The position numbers were made by a program, and so were the translations under genes. 27,046 nt of DNA from Streptomyces alboflavus (GTDB lineage Bacteria > Actinomycetota > Actinomycetes > Streptomycetales > Streptomycetaceae): contig NZ_JNXT01000084.1 in NCBI RefSeq assembly GCF_000716675.1, positions 1 to 27,046 on the forward strand, written 5' to 3'. Positions 15,052 to 22,125 of this stretch are shown here, piece after piece; within the stretch, counting starts at the first letter, position 1, and every line of letters starts with the position of its first letter. The notes beneath the pieces were generated by a model, which searched no databases, was not told where the DNA came from, and saw nothing but the letters and a program-made list of their open reading frames with translations.

Positions 15052-15729
15052 ATGTGTGACACTGGCAGGGTGCGCGAAGAAGGAAAAATCACCGTATTCC
15101 TGCTCGACGATCACGAAGTCGTGCGGCGCGGAGTCCACGAACTGCTCTCCGTGGAGTCCGACATCGAGGTGGTCGGCGAGGCCGGCACGGCGGCGGACGC
15201 ACTGGTGCGGATTCCGGCCACGCGGCCTGATGTAGCGGTCCTCGACGTGCGGCTTCCGGACGGCAGCGGGGTCGAGGTGTGCCGTGAGATCCGTTCCCAG
15301 AGCGACGACATCAAATGCCTGATGCTCACGTCGTTCGCCGATGACGAGGCCCTCTTCGACGCCATCATGGCCGGTGCTTCCGGCTATGTGCTCAAAGCCA
15401 TTCGCGGCAATGAACTCCTCTCCGCGGTGCGCGATGTCGCCGCCGGAAAGTCCCTGCTCGACCCGGTCGCCACGGCCCGCGTCCTGGAGCGCCTGCGCGA
15501 CGGCAAGAACCCCAAGGGCGACGACCGGCTCGCGAACCTCACCGAACAGGAACGCAAGATCCTGGACCTGATCGGCGAGGGCCTGACCAATCGCGCCATC
15601 GGCGAGCGACTGCACCTCGCCGAGAAGACGATCAAGAATTACGTCTCCAGCCTGCTGTCCAAGCTCGGCATGGAGCGCCGGTCGCAGGCCGCCGCGTACG
15701 TGGCCCGGATGCAGGCCGAGCGGCGCTGA
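15052..15729 (+). CDS. Orphan NarL/LuxR-family response regulator, DosR/DevR-like
   Basis: The protein has 225 residues. The receiver domain has the acidic pair Asp19-Asp20, phospho-acceptor Asp65 in AVLDVRLPDGSG, Thr93 and Lys115, so it should be phosphorylatable. The C-terminal LuxR-type helix-turn-helix (about 163-220) reads LTEQERKILDLIGEGLTNRAIG and KTIKNYVSSLLSKLGMERRS, very close to mycobacterial DosR/DevR. No histidine kinase is adjacent. From memory, the S. coelicolor protein at this position (SCO3818) is an orphan DevR-like regulator reported to accept phosphate from a distant kinase and to influence pigmented antibiotic production. ATG 15052 follows GGGAAG by 5 bases; TTG 15049 and GTG 15070 are alternatives. 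It is divergent from bkdA. Confidence 0.92.
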   Translation: MCDTGRVREEGKITVFLLDDHEVVRRGVHELLSVESDIEVVGEAGTAADALVRIPATRPDVAVLDVRLPDGSGVEVCREIRSQSDDIKCLMLTSFADDEALFDAIMAGASGYVLKAIRGNELLSAVRDVAAGKSLLDPVATARVLERLRDGKNPKGDDRLANLTEQERKILDLIGEGLTNRAIGERLHLAEKTIKNYVSSLLSKLGMERRSQAAAYVARMQAERR

Positions 15730-15732
15730 CGC

Positions 15733-15826
15733 CCCACCCCCTGTCTGCCCCCTTCCGCCCCCTTCCGCCCCCTGTCCGCCGTCTCCGCCCCCACTGCCCC
15801 CTCTGCCCGCTTCTGCCCCACGGGGC
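15733..15826. repeat. Pyrimidine-rich low-complexity tract
   Basis: Degenerate copies of TGCCCCCTTCCGCC-like units make up this C/T-rich strand downstream of the response regulator, with almost no purine runs. No hairpin or gene is evident in it. It resembles a slippage-prone spacer and could slow or terminate transcription, but there is no direct evidence. Confidence 0.5.
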
Positions 15827-15908
15827 AGCCTTACACGGGACTTATGGCCCCCTCTTGAGGGGCGGGCGGCTCTTCTTCCGGCGCGGGCCGCTGACGCAGG
15901 GTGGGGGA

Positions 15909-16379
15909 ATGCCGACCGAAGAACAGCTCGCCTACGACCTGCTGCGGCGCACGGACTACGGCAGGGTGGCGACCAGCATGCGCGCGCTGCCCTTCCTCGC
16001 GGTGGCCCGGCACGTGGTGGTCGAAGGACGCATCCTGCTGCGCATGCACCGGGGCTTCGGCTACCACCAGGCGTGCGTGGGCAGCGTGGTCGCGTACGGC
16101 GCCGACAACCTCTCCACCGAGACGGCCCGCGACGGCCAGTGGACGGTCCAGTTCGTCGGCATGTGCGAGACCTTCACCCCCACGACCCGCGACCTGGAGC
16201 TCTTCGGCCCCACCCCGCACTACGTGGACGGCGACCTCTTCGACCCGGTGTATCTACGGATAGACCCTCAACTGGCGAAGGTGCACACGCTGACCCGGGC
16301 CGGGGACGGCGCCTCCCGGGCGCTCACCCCCGTGGGCGGCCCGGCGAGGTGCTACTCCGTGTCGCCCTCGCCGCCCTGA
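15909..16379 (+). CDS. Pyridoxamine 5'-phosphate oxidase-like (flavin split-barrel) protein
   Basis: The protein has 156 residues. The N-terminal two thirds fit the PNPOx-like FMN-binding split barrel: LLRRTDYGRVATSMRALPFLAVARHVVVEGRILLRMHRGFGYHQACVGSVVAYGAD, then WTVQFVGMCETFTPT, ending in YLRIDPQLAKVHTL. Such actinobacterial proteins bind FMN, F420 or haem, or serve in stress defence; a specific function cannot be given. The last 25 or so residues are Pro/Ser-rich. ATG 15909 sits behind AGGGTGGGGGA; the frame opens earlier at 15855 but without a ribosome site. Its last 28 bases overlap, tail to tail, the 3' end of the Ser/Thr kinase on the other strand, so the two transcripts are antisense at their ends. 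Confidence 0.75.
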   Translation: MPTEEQLAYDLLRRTDYGRVATSMRALPFLAVARHVVVEGRILLRMHRGFGYHQACVGSVVAYGADNLSTETARDGQWTVQFVGMCETFTPTTRDLELFGPTPHYVDGDLFDPVYLRIDPQLAKVHTLTRAGDGASRALTPVGGPARCYSVSPSPP

Positions 16380-17932
16380 GCGGCCCCCTCGTTGTTGCCC
16401 CCGTCATCCGGCGGCGACTGAGGATCGGTCGGCTCGGTGGGCGGGTCGGTCGGGTCCGTGGGCGGGTCGGTCGGGTCCGTGGGCGGGTCCGTCGGGTCGG
16501 TCGGCGGATCAGTCGGCTGCGTGGGCTGCTGAGTGTCCTGCGTGGGCTGCCGAGTCCAGTCCCCGGTCTGCCCCCCACTGCCGTCCCCACCGGGCTGAGT
16601 CGCCCCGTCGGGCGTCTCCTCTTCCTTGCTCTTGCTGGGTGACTTCTCCTGTGACTGCTTCGTCGAGGGAGTCGTGGGCGTCTTGTCCTTCTTGTCGCCC
16701 TTGTCGTCCGCCGCGGACAGCGCGAAGGCGACACCCGCGACGATCGCGATGACCGCGAGCACGGCGAGGATCCACACCTTGCCGCGCCCACGCCCCCGGC
16801 CGCCGTCACGGTGACCGCCGTCGAAGCCGCCGTCGTCGCCGCCCGGCGGCCGCAGCATCGGCCCGGGGATCTGCTGAGTGCCGGAGTCACCGGGGTGCGG
16901 CATGGCGGCCGTACCGGCGACGCCCATCGCGGGCGTGTGACCGCCCTCGTGCATCCCGGCCATCTCGACGGGCCCGGTGTTCCAGGTCCCGGTGTGGCTG
17001 CCCTGCTCGGCGAGCATCTGCAGGCCGTACTGGACGAGCCCGCGCATCTCCTCGGCGGTCTGGAAGCGGTCGTCCGGGTCCTTGGCGAGGGAGCGCATGA
17101 CGAGCCCGTCGAGCTCCGGCGGCGCCGCGTCGGAGACCTCGGAGGGCGGCACGGGAGCGTCCTGGACGTGCTGGTAGACCACCGAGAGCGGCGTCTCGCC
17201 GGTGAACGGCGGCCTGAGCGCGAGCAGTTCGTACAGCAGACAACCGGTCGCGTACAGGTCGCTGCGGTGGTCGACGGCCTTGCCGAGCGCCTGCTCGGGC
17301 GAGAGGTACTGCGGCGTGCCCATGACCATGCCGGTCTGCGTCATCGTCGACTGCGCCCCGTGCAGGGCGCGCGCGATGCCGAAGTCCATCACCTTCACGG
17401 AACCGGTGTGGGTGATGCTGACGTTGGCGGGCTTGATGTCGCGGTGCACGATGCCGTGCTGGTGGGAGTACGCGAGCGCCTCGAGCACGCCCGAGACGAT
17501 GATCAGGGCCTGCTCGGGGCCCGGGGCCTCGGCGTTGATCAGCAGGTCCCGGATCGTGCGGCCCTCGACCAGCTCCATCACGATGTACGGCACGGAGTTG
17601 CCGTTGATGTGGTCCTCGCCGGAGTCGTAGACCCCGACGACCGCGTGGTGGTTCAGGCCCGCCACGGACTGGGCCTCGCGCGTGAAGCGGGCCTTGGACA
17701 CCGGGTCCTCGGCGAGGTCGGAGCGGAGCAGCTTGACCGCGACCGTGCGCCCGAGGCGTACGTCCTCGGCGGCGAACACCTCGGCCATGCCACCGCGGCC
17801 GAGCCTGCGGGTGAGCCGGTACCGGCCATCTCCGACGAGCCCGCCATTGCCCCACATCTCGGGCACATCCGACATTCCGCCGCCAGACGCCTCGGGGTCG
17901 GACGGGCCCTGAGCGCGCTGCGTCTGTGCCAT
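16352..17932 (-). CDS. Membrane Ser/Thr protein kinase (PknB-like) with Pro-Thr-Asp repeat ectodomain
   Basis: The protein has 526 residues. The Hanks-type kinase domain (about 37-305) is complete: glycine loop RRLGRGGMAEVF, Lys67 in VAVKLLR, catalytic Asp165 in IVHRDIKPAN, DFG at 183-185 and an activation loop STMTQTGMVMGTPQYLSPEQA whose threonines (196, 198 and 200) are likely autophosphorylation sites. A Gly/Pro/His-rich juxtamembrane linker leads to one membrane span (about 386-406). The extracellular part has no PASTA domain; it is Lys/Ser/Thr-rich and then consists of PTDPPTD heptads (about 473-503), ending acidic. ATG 17932 lies 3-5 bases after CGAGGA; the frame is open far upstream without support. 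Divergent from a paralogous kinase with 365 bases between starts. Substrates are unknown. Confidence 0.93.
   Translation of the reverse strand: MAQTQRAQGPSDPEASGGGMSDVPEMWGNGGLVGDGRYRLTRRLGRGGMAEVFAAEDVRLGRTVAVKLLRSDLAEDPVSKARFTREAQSVAGLNHHAVVGVYDSGEDHINGNSVPYIVMELVEGRTIRDLLINAEAPGPEQALIIVSGVLEALAYSHQHGIVHRDIKPANVSITHTGSVKVMDFGIARALHGAQSTMTQTGMVMGTPQYLSPEQALGKAVDHRSDLYATGCLLYELLALRPPFTGETPLSVVYQHVQDAPVPPSEVSDAAPPELDGLVMRSLAKDPDDRFQTAEEMRGLVQYGLQMLAEQGSHTGTWNTGPVEMAGMHEGGHTPAMGVAGTAAMPHPGDSGTQQIPGPMLRPPGGDDGGFDGGHRDGGRGRGRGKVWILAVLAVIAIVAGVAFALSAADDKGDKKDKTPTTPSTKQSQEKSPSKSKEEETPDGATQPGGDGSGGQTGDWTRQPTQDTQQPTQPTDPPTDPTDPPTDPTDPPTDPTDPPTEPTDPQSPPDDGGNNEGAAQGGEGDTE
16420..16503 (-). repeat. 21-bp coding tandem repeat (PTDPPTD heptads)
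   Basis: Four 21-bp units, beginning at 16420, 16441, 16462 and 16483, encode the heptad repeat of the kinase ectodomain. The two central units are identical (GCGGGTCGGTCGGGTCCGTGG) while the outer ones differ at a few positions. The in-frame unit length means copy-number change would lengthen or shorten the wall-spanning stalk without frameshift. Confidence 0.8.
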
Positions 17933-18046
17933 CAGTCCTCGCCGTCGTTTCTGATCGTGGTCCGTCGTGTGAGGAGCGTGTACCGGATACGTGATAGAGC
18001 GGTACGGGGTACTCCGCCGTGCCACGCTACAGCCTTCACGGGGCCC

Positions 18047-18067
18047 GCCGGTCCGAGCTGGACCGGC
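18047..18067. promoter_or_regulatory. Perfect dyad between the divergent kinase genes
   Basis: GCCGGTCC-GAGCT-GGACCGGC (18047-18067) is a perfect inverted repeat with 8-bp arms. It lies in the 365-base gap between the two kinase starts (17932 and 18298), where a shared operator or a transcription-insulating hairpin would be expected. The rest of the gap shows no gene. Confidence 0.4.
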
Positions 18068-18155
18068 CATCAAACCCGCCGGGCGCCCCGAGGGGCAAAC
18101 TTGTAACGCTTCCGAGACTCTTCTTGCGCGTACGGTCACGGAACGGGCACCGAGC

Positions 18156-18183
18156 TTGACGTGTCGGGGCCCTCGGGCAGACT
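18156..18183 (+). promoter_or_regulatory. Possible sigma-70-type promoter for the PASTA kinase
   Basis: TTGACG (18156-18161) and CAGACT (18178-18183) are separated by 16 bases and fit the Streptomyces HrdB-type pattern TTGACn/TAGRRT loosely. The kinase start lies 115 bases downstream. Confidence 0.35.
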
Positions 18184-18297
18184 TGGCCAGGAATAGCGGA
18201 ACGATCGCAGTCATAAAGACATCAGCCGATCGCACCCATAGCCACAGTCACAGCAGCGGCGCCGTCTCGCGCCCGCGCCGATGGGGGACGCACGAAC

Positions 18298-19932
18298 ATG
18301 AGCCAGGACGGCGCTCAGGGCCGGTACGCGGGCAGTTCACTGGCCGGTGGCCGCTATCAGCTGCGCGATCTGCTCGGCGAGGGCGGCATGGCCTCGGTCC
18401 ACCTCGCGTACGACACGGTGCTCGACCGGCAGGTCGCGATCAAGACACTCCACACGGAGCTGGGTCGCGAGCAGTCCTTCCGCGAGCGCTTCCGCCGCGA
18501 GGCGCAGTCCGTGGCCAAGCTCACGCACACCAACATCGTGTCGGTCTTCGACACCGGCGAGGACGATCTCGGCGGCGCGACCATGCCGTACATCGTCATG
18601 GAGTACGTCGAGGGCAAGCCGCTCGGCTCGGTCCTGGACGCGGCGATCCGCCAGCACGGCGCGATGCCGAGCGACCAGGCCCTGAAGATCACCGCCGATG
18701 TGCTCGCGGCGCTGGAGATCAGCCACGAGATGGGTCTTGTCCACCGCGACATCAAGCCCGGCAACGTGATGATGACCAAGCGCAACGTCGTCAAGGTCAT
18801 GGACTTCGGCATCGCCCGCGCCATGCAGTCCGGCGTCACGTCGATGACCCAGACCGGCATGGTCGTCGGCACCCCGCAGTACCTCTCCCCGGAGCAGGCC
18901 CTCGGCCGCGGCGTCGACGCGCGCTCCGACCTCTACTCCGTCGGCATCATGCTCTTCCAGCTGGTGACCGGACGCCTCCCGTTCGAGGCGGACTCCCCGC
19001 TGGCCATTGCGTACGCACACGTCCAGGAGGAGCCGGTCGCTCCCTCCTCGATCAACCGTTCCCTTCCGCCCGCGATCGACGCGATCGTCGCCCGCGCGCT
19101 GAAGAAGAACCCGAACGAGCGCTTCCCGACCGCCGAGGCGATGCGCGACGAGTGCCTGCGCGTCGCCCAGTCCTTCCAGGTCGCGGCCCCCAGCATCGTG
19201 CCGGGCGCGCAGACCGCGAGCGGCGCGGGCGTCGGCTCCGCGGTGTTCCCGCCGGTCGACACGGCCGCCCCGGCCGCGGGCGGCGTCCAGACCCCGTACC
19301 AGCCGGGCCCCTACGGCCCCGCGACCCCCGCCCCGACCCCCACTCCGGGCTACGGCTACCCCCAGCAGGGCTACCAGACCCCGGCCCCCACCAACGCCTA
19401 CGCCCCCCAGTCCGCCCAGACCCCGCCCCCCTACAACCTCTCCCCGCAGCCCGCGACCACCACCCCGTCCCCCAGCGGCGGCTCCGGCGGCTCCGGCGGC
19501 GGCAAGCGGAACATGCCGGTCATCATCGGCTCGATCGTCGTCGCCCTGCTCGCCATCGGCGGCGTCATCGCGGCGGTCACGATGAACGGCGGCGGCGACG
19601 AGGGCGGCGACAGCAAGGAATCCAAGAAGCCGGTGGCGGGCCACCGCGGCCCGGACCGCACCAAGACGGTCGAGAAGACCGTGTGCACGGAGCCGGACAC
19701 GGCGTACAACGACCCGGACAAGGTCAAGATGCCCGACTTCCGGTTCAAGGACTGGCAGTCGGTGAAGTCCTGCCTCCAGGCCAGCGGATGGCAGTACGAC
19801 CCGAACAAGGTCGACGAGAACACCTACGGCGAAGACACCGTCATGACGCAGTACCCCAAGGAGGGTACGGACATCGACCCGAAGGACCCGCCGGAGTTCC
19901 AGTTCGGGATCTCGACGGGCAACCCGGCCTGA
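18298..19932 (+). CDS. Membrane Ser/Thr protein kinase with one C-terminal PASTA domain
   Basis: The protein has 544 residues. The Hanks-type kinase domain (about 20-290) has glycine loop LLGEGGMASVH, Lys49 in VAIKTL, catalytic Asp151 in LVHRDIKPGN, DFG at 169-171 and activation loop SGVTSMTQTGMVVGTPQYLSPEQALG with Thr181 and Thr184 as likely phosphosites. A Pro/Tyr/Gln-rich linker (about 320-395) precedes one membrane span (about 406-428). Outside the membrane, residues 474-541 form a single PASTA-like unit (MPDFRFKDWQSVKSCLQASGWQ and GTDIDPKDPPEFQFGIS), preceded by Cys463; with Cys492 this could form a disulfide. PASTA units bind peptidoglycan fragments or lipid II, so envelope sensing is likely. 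ATG 18298 follows GGGGGA by 9 bases. Its activation loop is nearly the same as that of the divergent kinase, pointing to a duplicated pair with different sensor parts. It ends 8 bases from the convergent TetR gene. Confidence 0.94.
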   Translation: MSQDGAQGRYAGSSLAGGRYQLRDLLGEGGMASVHLAYDTVLDRQVAIKTLHTELGREQSFRERFRREAQSVAKLTHTNIVSVFDTGEDDLGGATMPYIVMEYVEGKPLGSVLDAAIRQHGAMPSDQALKITADVLAALEISHEMGLVHRDIKPGNVMMTKRNVVKVMDFGIARAMQSGVTSMTQTGMVVGTPQYLSPEQALGRGVDARSDLYSVGIMLFQLVTGRLPFEADSPLAIAYAHVQEEPVAPSSINRSLPPAIDAIVARALKKNPNERFPTAEAMRDECLRVAQSFQVAAPSIVPGAQTASGAGVGSAVFPPVDTAAPAAGGVQTPYQPGPYGPATPAPTPTPGYGYPQQGYQTPAPTNAYAPQSAQTPPPYNLSPQPATTTPSPSGGSGGSGGGKRNMPVIIGSIVVALLAIGGVIAAVTMNGGGDEGGDSKESKKPVAGHRGPDRTKTVEKTVCTEPDTAYNDPDKVKMPDFRFKDWQSVKSCLQASGWQYDPNKVDENTYGEDTVMTQYPKEGTDIDPKDPPEFQFGISTGNPA

Positions 19933-19940
19933 CGGTCGGC

Positions 19941-20624
19941 TCAGGCACCTCGGCGGGCGGCGAGTTGGCGCTCGTAGCCGTCGAGGAGGGTCGACAGGCC
20001 GTGGGTGAAGGTGCCCTCGGGGGAGGCGCCGAGTTCGGCTGCGGGGGTTTCCAGGCGGGTGCGCAGGTGGGGGTAGGCCTCGGCCACCTTGCGGGCCTTG
20101 GCCATGAAGTCCGCGAGGCGCTCGGCCGGGTCGCCGTCCTCGCGGCTCAGGCGGCGGGTGAGGGAGGCGGTGGCGGCGGTGCCGAGGACGTTGCCGAGGA
20201 CGAAGGTGAAGACGCCGGCCGCGGCCCGGTCCGCCTCCGCGCGGGTGAAGCCCGCGCCCTCGTGGACGGCCAGGCAGTGGTCGTCGTACCGGGCCTTCGC
20301 GGGGCCGTAGAACAGGTACGAGCCGAAGGCCTGCACCAGCCACGGGTGCCGCGTGCACATCTCGTGCAGCCCGACGGCCATCGACGTGACCGCCGCGCGC
20401 CAGCCGACGGCGTCCGGGTCGGCCAGCTCGATCTCGTTCCACACCTCGTCGCCGACGAGCTCGACGAGGTCGTCCTTGTTCTTGACGTGCCAGTACACCG
20501 CGGTCGCCGCCGAGTCGAGGCGCTTGCCGAGGCTGCGCATGTTCAGGCCTTCGAGGCCCTCGTCGTCGAGTAGCTCGACGGCCGTCCTGATGATCTGGTC
20601 CTTGGTCAGCGTGTTGCGCGGCAT
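19941..20624 (-). CDS. TetR/AcrR family transcriptional regulator
   Basis: The protein has 227 residues. The N-terminal helix-turn-helix is clear (MPRNTLTKDQIIRTAVELL, then MRSLGKRLDSAATAVYWHVKNKDDLVELV). The C-terminal helical ligand domain fits the tetracycline-repressor-like class (TetR_C), with GLHEMCTRHPWLVQAFGSYLFYGPAKARYDDH. ATG 20624 follows AAGG by 8 bases. The gene is divergent from a small membrane-protein gene, and the 201-base gap between them contains four copies of a TGNACTNAGTNCA-type dyad, so autoregulation and control of the neighbour are very likely. The inducer is unknown. Its 3' end is 8 bases from the convergent kinase stop, without a visible terminator between them. Confidence 0.92.
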   Translation of the reverse strand: MPRNTLTKDQIIRTAVELLDDEGLEGLNMRSLGKRLDSAATAVYWHVKNKDDLVELVGDEVWNEIELADPDAVGWRAAVTSMAVGLHEMCTRHPWLVQAFGSYLFYGPAKARYDDHCLAVHEGAGFTRAEADRAAAGVFTFVLGNVLGTAATASLTRRLSREDGDPAERLADFMAKARKVAEAYPHLRTRLETPAAELGASPEGTFTHGLSTLLDGYERQLAARRGA

Positions 20625-20652
20625 GGACCGACCTTAGGCCCCGCACTCCCTC

Positions 20653-20750
20653 TCGCACAAAGTTCAGGAGCAGACTTCTTGAACTAAGTGCAGGATCCTA
20701 TTGCACATAGTTCAAGTTCTGCTCTACGGTCTTCCTGTACTTAGTTCAAG
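20653..20750. promoter_or_regulatory. Four-copy TetR operator array
   Basis: Four related 16-bp sites, consensus YTGCACTTAGTTCAAG, lie between the divergent starts: 20653-20668 (weak, +), 20678-20693 (-), 20701-20716 (+) and 20735-20750 (+). Each core is a pseudo-palindrome TGNACTNAGTNCA. The copies at 20678 and 20735 match it fully, the one at 20701 has one change, and the one at 20653 has more. Such exact recurrence next to a tetR gene strongly suggests they are its operators. Confidence 0.8.
20701..20730 (+). promoter_or_regulatory. Probable promoter of the small membrane-protein gene, overlapped by operators
   Basis: TTGCAC (20701-20706) and TACGGT (20725-20730) are separated by 18 bases. 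The -35 element lies inside the third operator copy, and the fourth copy follows immediately downstream, so bound TetR would block RNA polymerase. Confidence 0.45.
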
Positions 20751-20825
20751 TCGCAGTCCGGGTCGCAGTCCGAGTCGCTGCCGCGGGGCCTGTCCCCCAC
20801 CCACACGTCCCGCAAGGAGAGCCCC

Positions 20826-21347
20826 ATGAGCACCGTCGCCGTCGTCTGCCAGCTGCTCGTCGCCGCCGCCTTCCTCAGCATCCCGCTGGTCCGCCACCGC
20901 TTCGGCCCCGCAGCCAAGGCCGCCGCCGACCGCGAGCTGGACCGCCAGGGCGTGCCCGCCGGGGTCCTTGAGGCCAACGGGCTGCGGTTCGACGCGGGCG
21001 GCCACGAGACCCTCGCCCCGCTCGCGGTCGCCGCGGTGATGGTCACCCTGGCCGGGCTCGGCCTCGCGGACCACGCCTGGTCCCACCCGCTGACCTGGGT
21101 CTTCCAGTCCCTCGTCATCGCCATGAACGCCCTGATCCTGCACAGCAACCTGACCGCGACCCGCTCCGTGGAGACCGCCTTCCGGCGCAAGGGCGACCCG
21201 GTGCTCGCCCGCATCGACGTGGCCGCGTTCCTCAAGGCCGCCGAGGGCGCGTTCCCCGGCTGGGTGACGGTCCTGCAGAACGTCCGCCACGTGGTGGTGT
21301 TCGGCGGGTCGGCGCTCGCGCTGGTCGGGATCGCGGTGGCGGGCTGA
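20826..21347 (+). CDS. Small integral membrane protein, probable TetR target
   Basis: The protein has 173 residues and no confidently recognised family. It has about four hydrophobic segments (roughly 4-22, 63-81, 88-106 and 152-172) separated by charged loops, one of them with RHRFGPAAKAAADRELDR. This pattern recalls small DoxX- or MAPEG-like membrane proteins, but no diagnostic motif was found. ATG 20826 has a strong AAGGAGA site 6 bases upstream. It is the only gene downstream of the four-copy operator on this strand, so it is probably the repressor's main target, perhaps in tolerance to a lipophilic compound. The latter is inference only. Confidence 0.75.
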   Translation: MSTVAVVCQLLVAAAFLSIPLVRHRFGPAAKAAADRELDRQGVPAGVLEANGLRFDAGGHETLAPLAVAAVMVTLAGLGLADHAWSHPLTWVFQSLVIAMNALILHSNLTATRSVETAFRRKGDPVLARIDVAAFLKAAEGAFPGWVTVLQNVRHVVVFGGSALALVGIAVAG

Positions 21348-21409
21348 CGCGGCCCCGCAGGAGTCCGTCGGAGCCCGCGAGAGCCCGCGAGAACTTTTTT
21401 CCCCGCACC

Positions 21410-21436
21410 GGTCACATTCGCCTCGCGCCCTCCGTC
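21410..21436 (+). promoter_or_regulatory. ECF41-type (SigJ-like) promoter
   Basis: GGTCACA (21410-21416) and CGTC (21433-21436) are separated by exactly 16 bases. The reported ECF41 promoter is TGTCACA-n16/17-CGTC, so six of seven -35 bases and the whole -10 match. ECF41 sigma factors are typically linked to carboxymuconolactone decarboxylase-like genes, and the gene downstream is one. The leader would be about 95 bases long. No sigma factor gene lies in the window. Confidence 0.65.
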
Positions 21437-21538
21437 AGTGAAGTGAAGCAAGGCGGCGAGGCACCGGCCGGGCCACAGCCACCACGAGCACGAACACAGT
21501 CGTCCGCGGCACGCGGACCGAACCCGAAGGAAACAATC

Positions 21539-22000
21539 ATGCAGGCGCGTATGAAGAACCCGGCTTTCGTCCTCCCCGACGGCATCAAGGGCATCGGCAC
21601 CCTCTTCAAGGCCATCGGCGAGAGCGGCCTCCCCCACGAGCTCCAGGAGCTCGTGGGCCTGCGGGCCAGCCAGATCAACGGCTGCGGCGCCTGCGTCCAC
21701 GCCCACAACGAGAACCTCGTCAAGGCCGGGACCAGCGGGGAGCGGATCGCCGCCGTGGCCGCCTGGCGCGACGCCCCCTTCTTCACCGACGCCGAGCGCG
21801 CCGCCCTCGCCCTGACCGAGAACGTCACCCGCCTCGCCGACCGCTCCACGGAGTCCGTGCCGGACGAGCTGTGGGACGAGGTCGCCGACCACTTCGACGA
21901 GCGGGAGCTGTCCGCCCTGATCCTCGTCATCGGCGTGACGAACCTGTTCAACCGCATCAACACGACGATCAAGGAGCCCGCCGGTACGAAGTGGGGCTGA
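21539..22000 (+). CDS. Carboxymuconolactone decarboxylase / AhpD-like alkylhydroperoxidase family protein
   Basis: The protein has 153 residues. The AhpD-type active site is complete with the right spacing: Glu37 in LQELVGLR, Cys49 and Cys52 in NGCGACVHAHNE, and His56. These correspond to the Glu, CxxC and His of AhpD, where the cysteine pair reduces peroxides or relays electrons. The sequence is of the short CMD-domain type often controlled by ECF41 sigma factors. ATG 21539 follows GAAGGAA by about 6 bases. A strong hairpin terminator follows 21 bases after the stop, so the gene is monocistronic. A role in oxidative-stress defence is inferred; the physiological reductant and substrate are unknown. 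Confidence 0.9.
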   Translation: MQARMKNPAFVLPDGIKGIGTLFKAIGESGLPHELQELVGLRASQINGCGACVHAHNENLVKAGTSGERIAAVAAWRDAPFFTDAERAALALTENVTRLADRSTESVPDELWDEVADHFDERELSALILVIGVTNLFNRINTTIKEPAGTKWG

Positions 22001-22021
22001 GCGATGCGGCACGCATGAGTA

Positions 22022-22056
22022 AGGGGCCCGGCACACGTTCTGTGTGCCGGGCCCCT
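22022..22056 (+). terminator. Strong hairpin terminator after the AhpD-like gene
   Basis: A perfect 15-bp stem, AGGGGCCCGGCACAC (22022-22036) against GTGTGCCGGGCCCCT (22042-22056), with loop GTTCT. It can also serve the convergent bpa gene. Confidence 0.88.
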
Positions 22057-22070
22057 CGCGCCACGAGGTC

Positions 22071-22125
22071 CTAGGGCCTGTCGATGGGTCCGCGACGCCG
22101 CGCCGACCCATCGGACAGGTCCTAG
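22071..22125. repeat. CTAG-bounded inverted repeat (MITE-like hairpin) at the end of bpa
   Basis: CCTGTC-GATGGGTC (22077-22090) pairs with GACCCATC-GGACAGG (22105-22119) apart from a single bulged G. The whole is bounded by CTAG at 22071-22074 and 22122-22125. The bpa stop codon (TAG on the minus strand, 22122-22124) falls in the right-hand CTAG. Termini of the GGGCCTGTC type and a CTAG/YTAR-like duplication resemble IS5-family ends, so this may be a relic of a tiny mobile element or simply a terminator. Confidence 0.5.

Noticed and set aside
18337..20658. Long minus-strand frame across the PASTA kinase and the TetR gene
   Set aside because: It is antisense to two clear genes and shows no domain; it is produced by absence of stop codons in GC-rich DNA.
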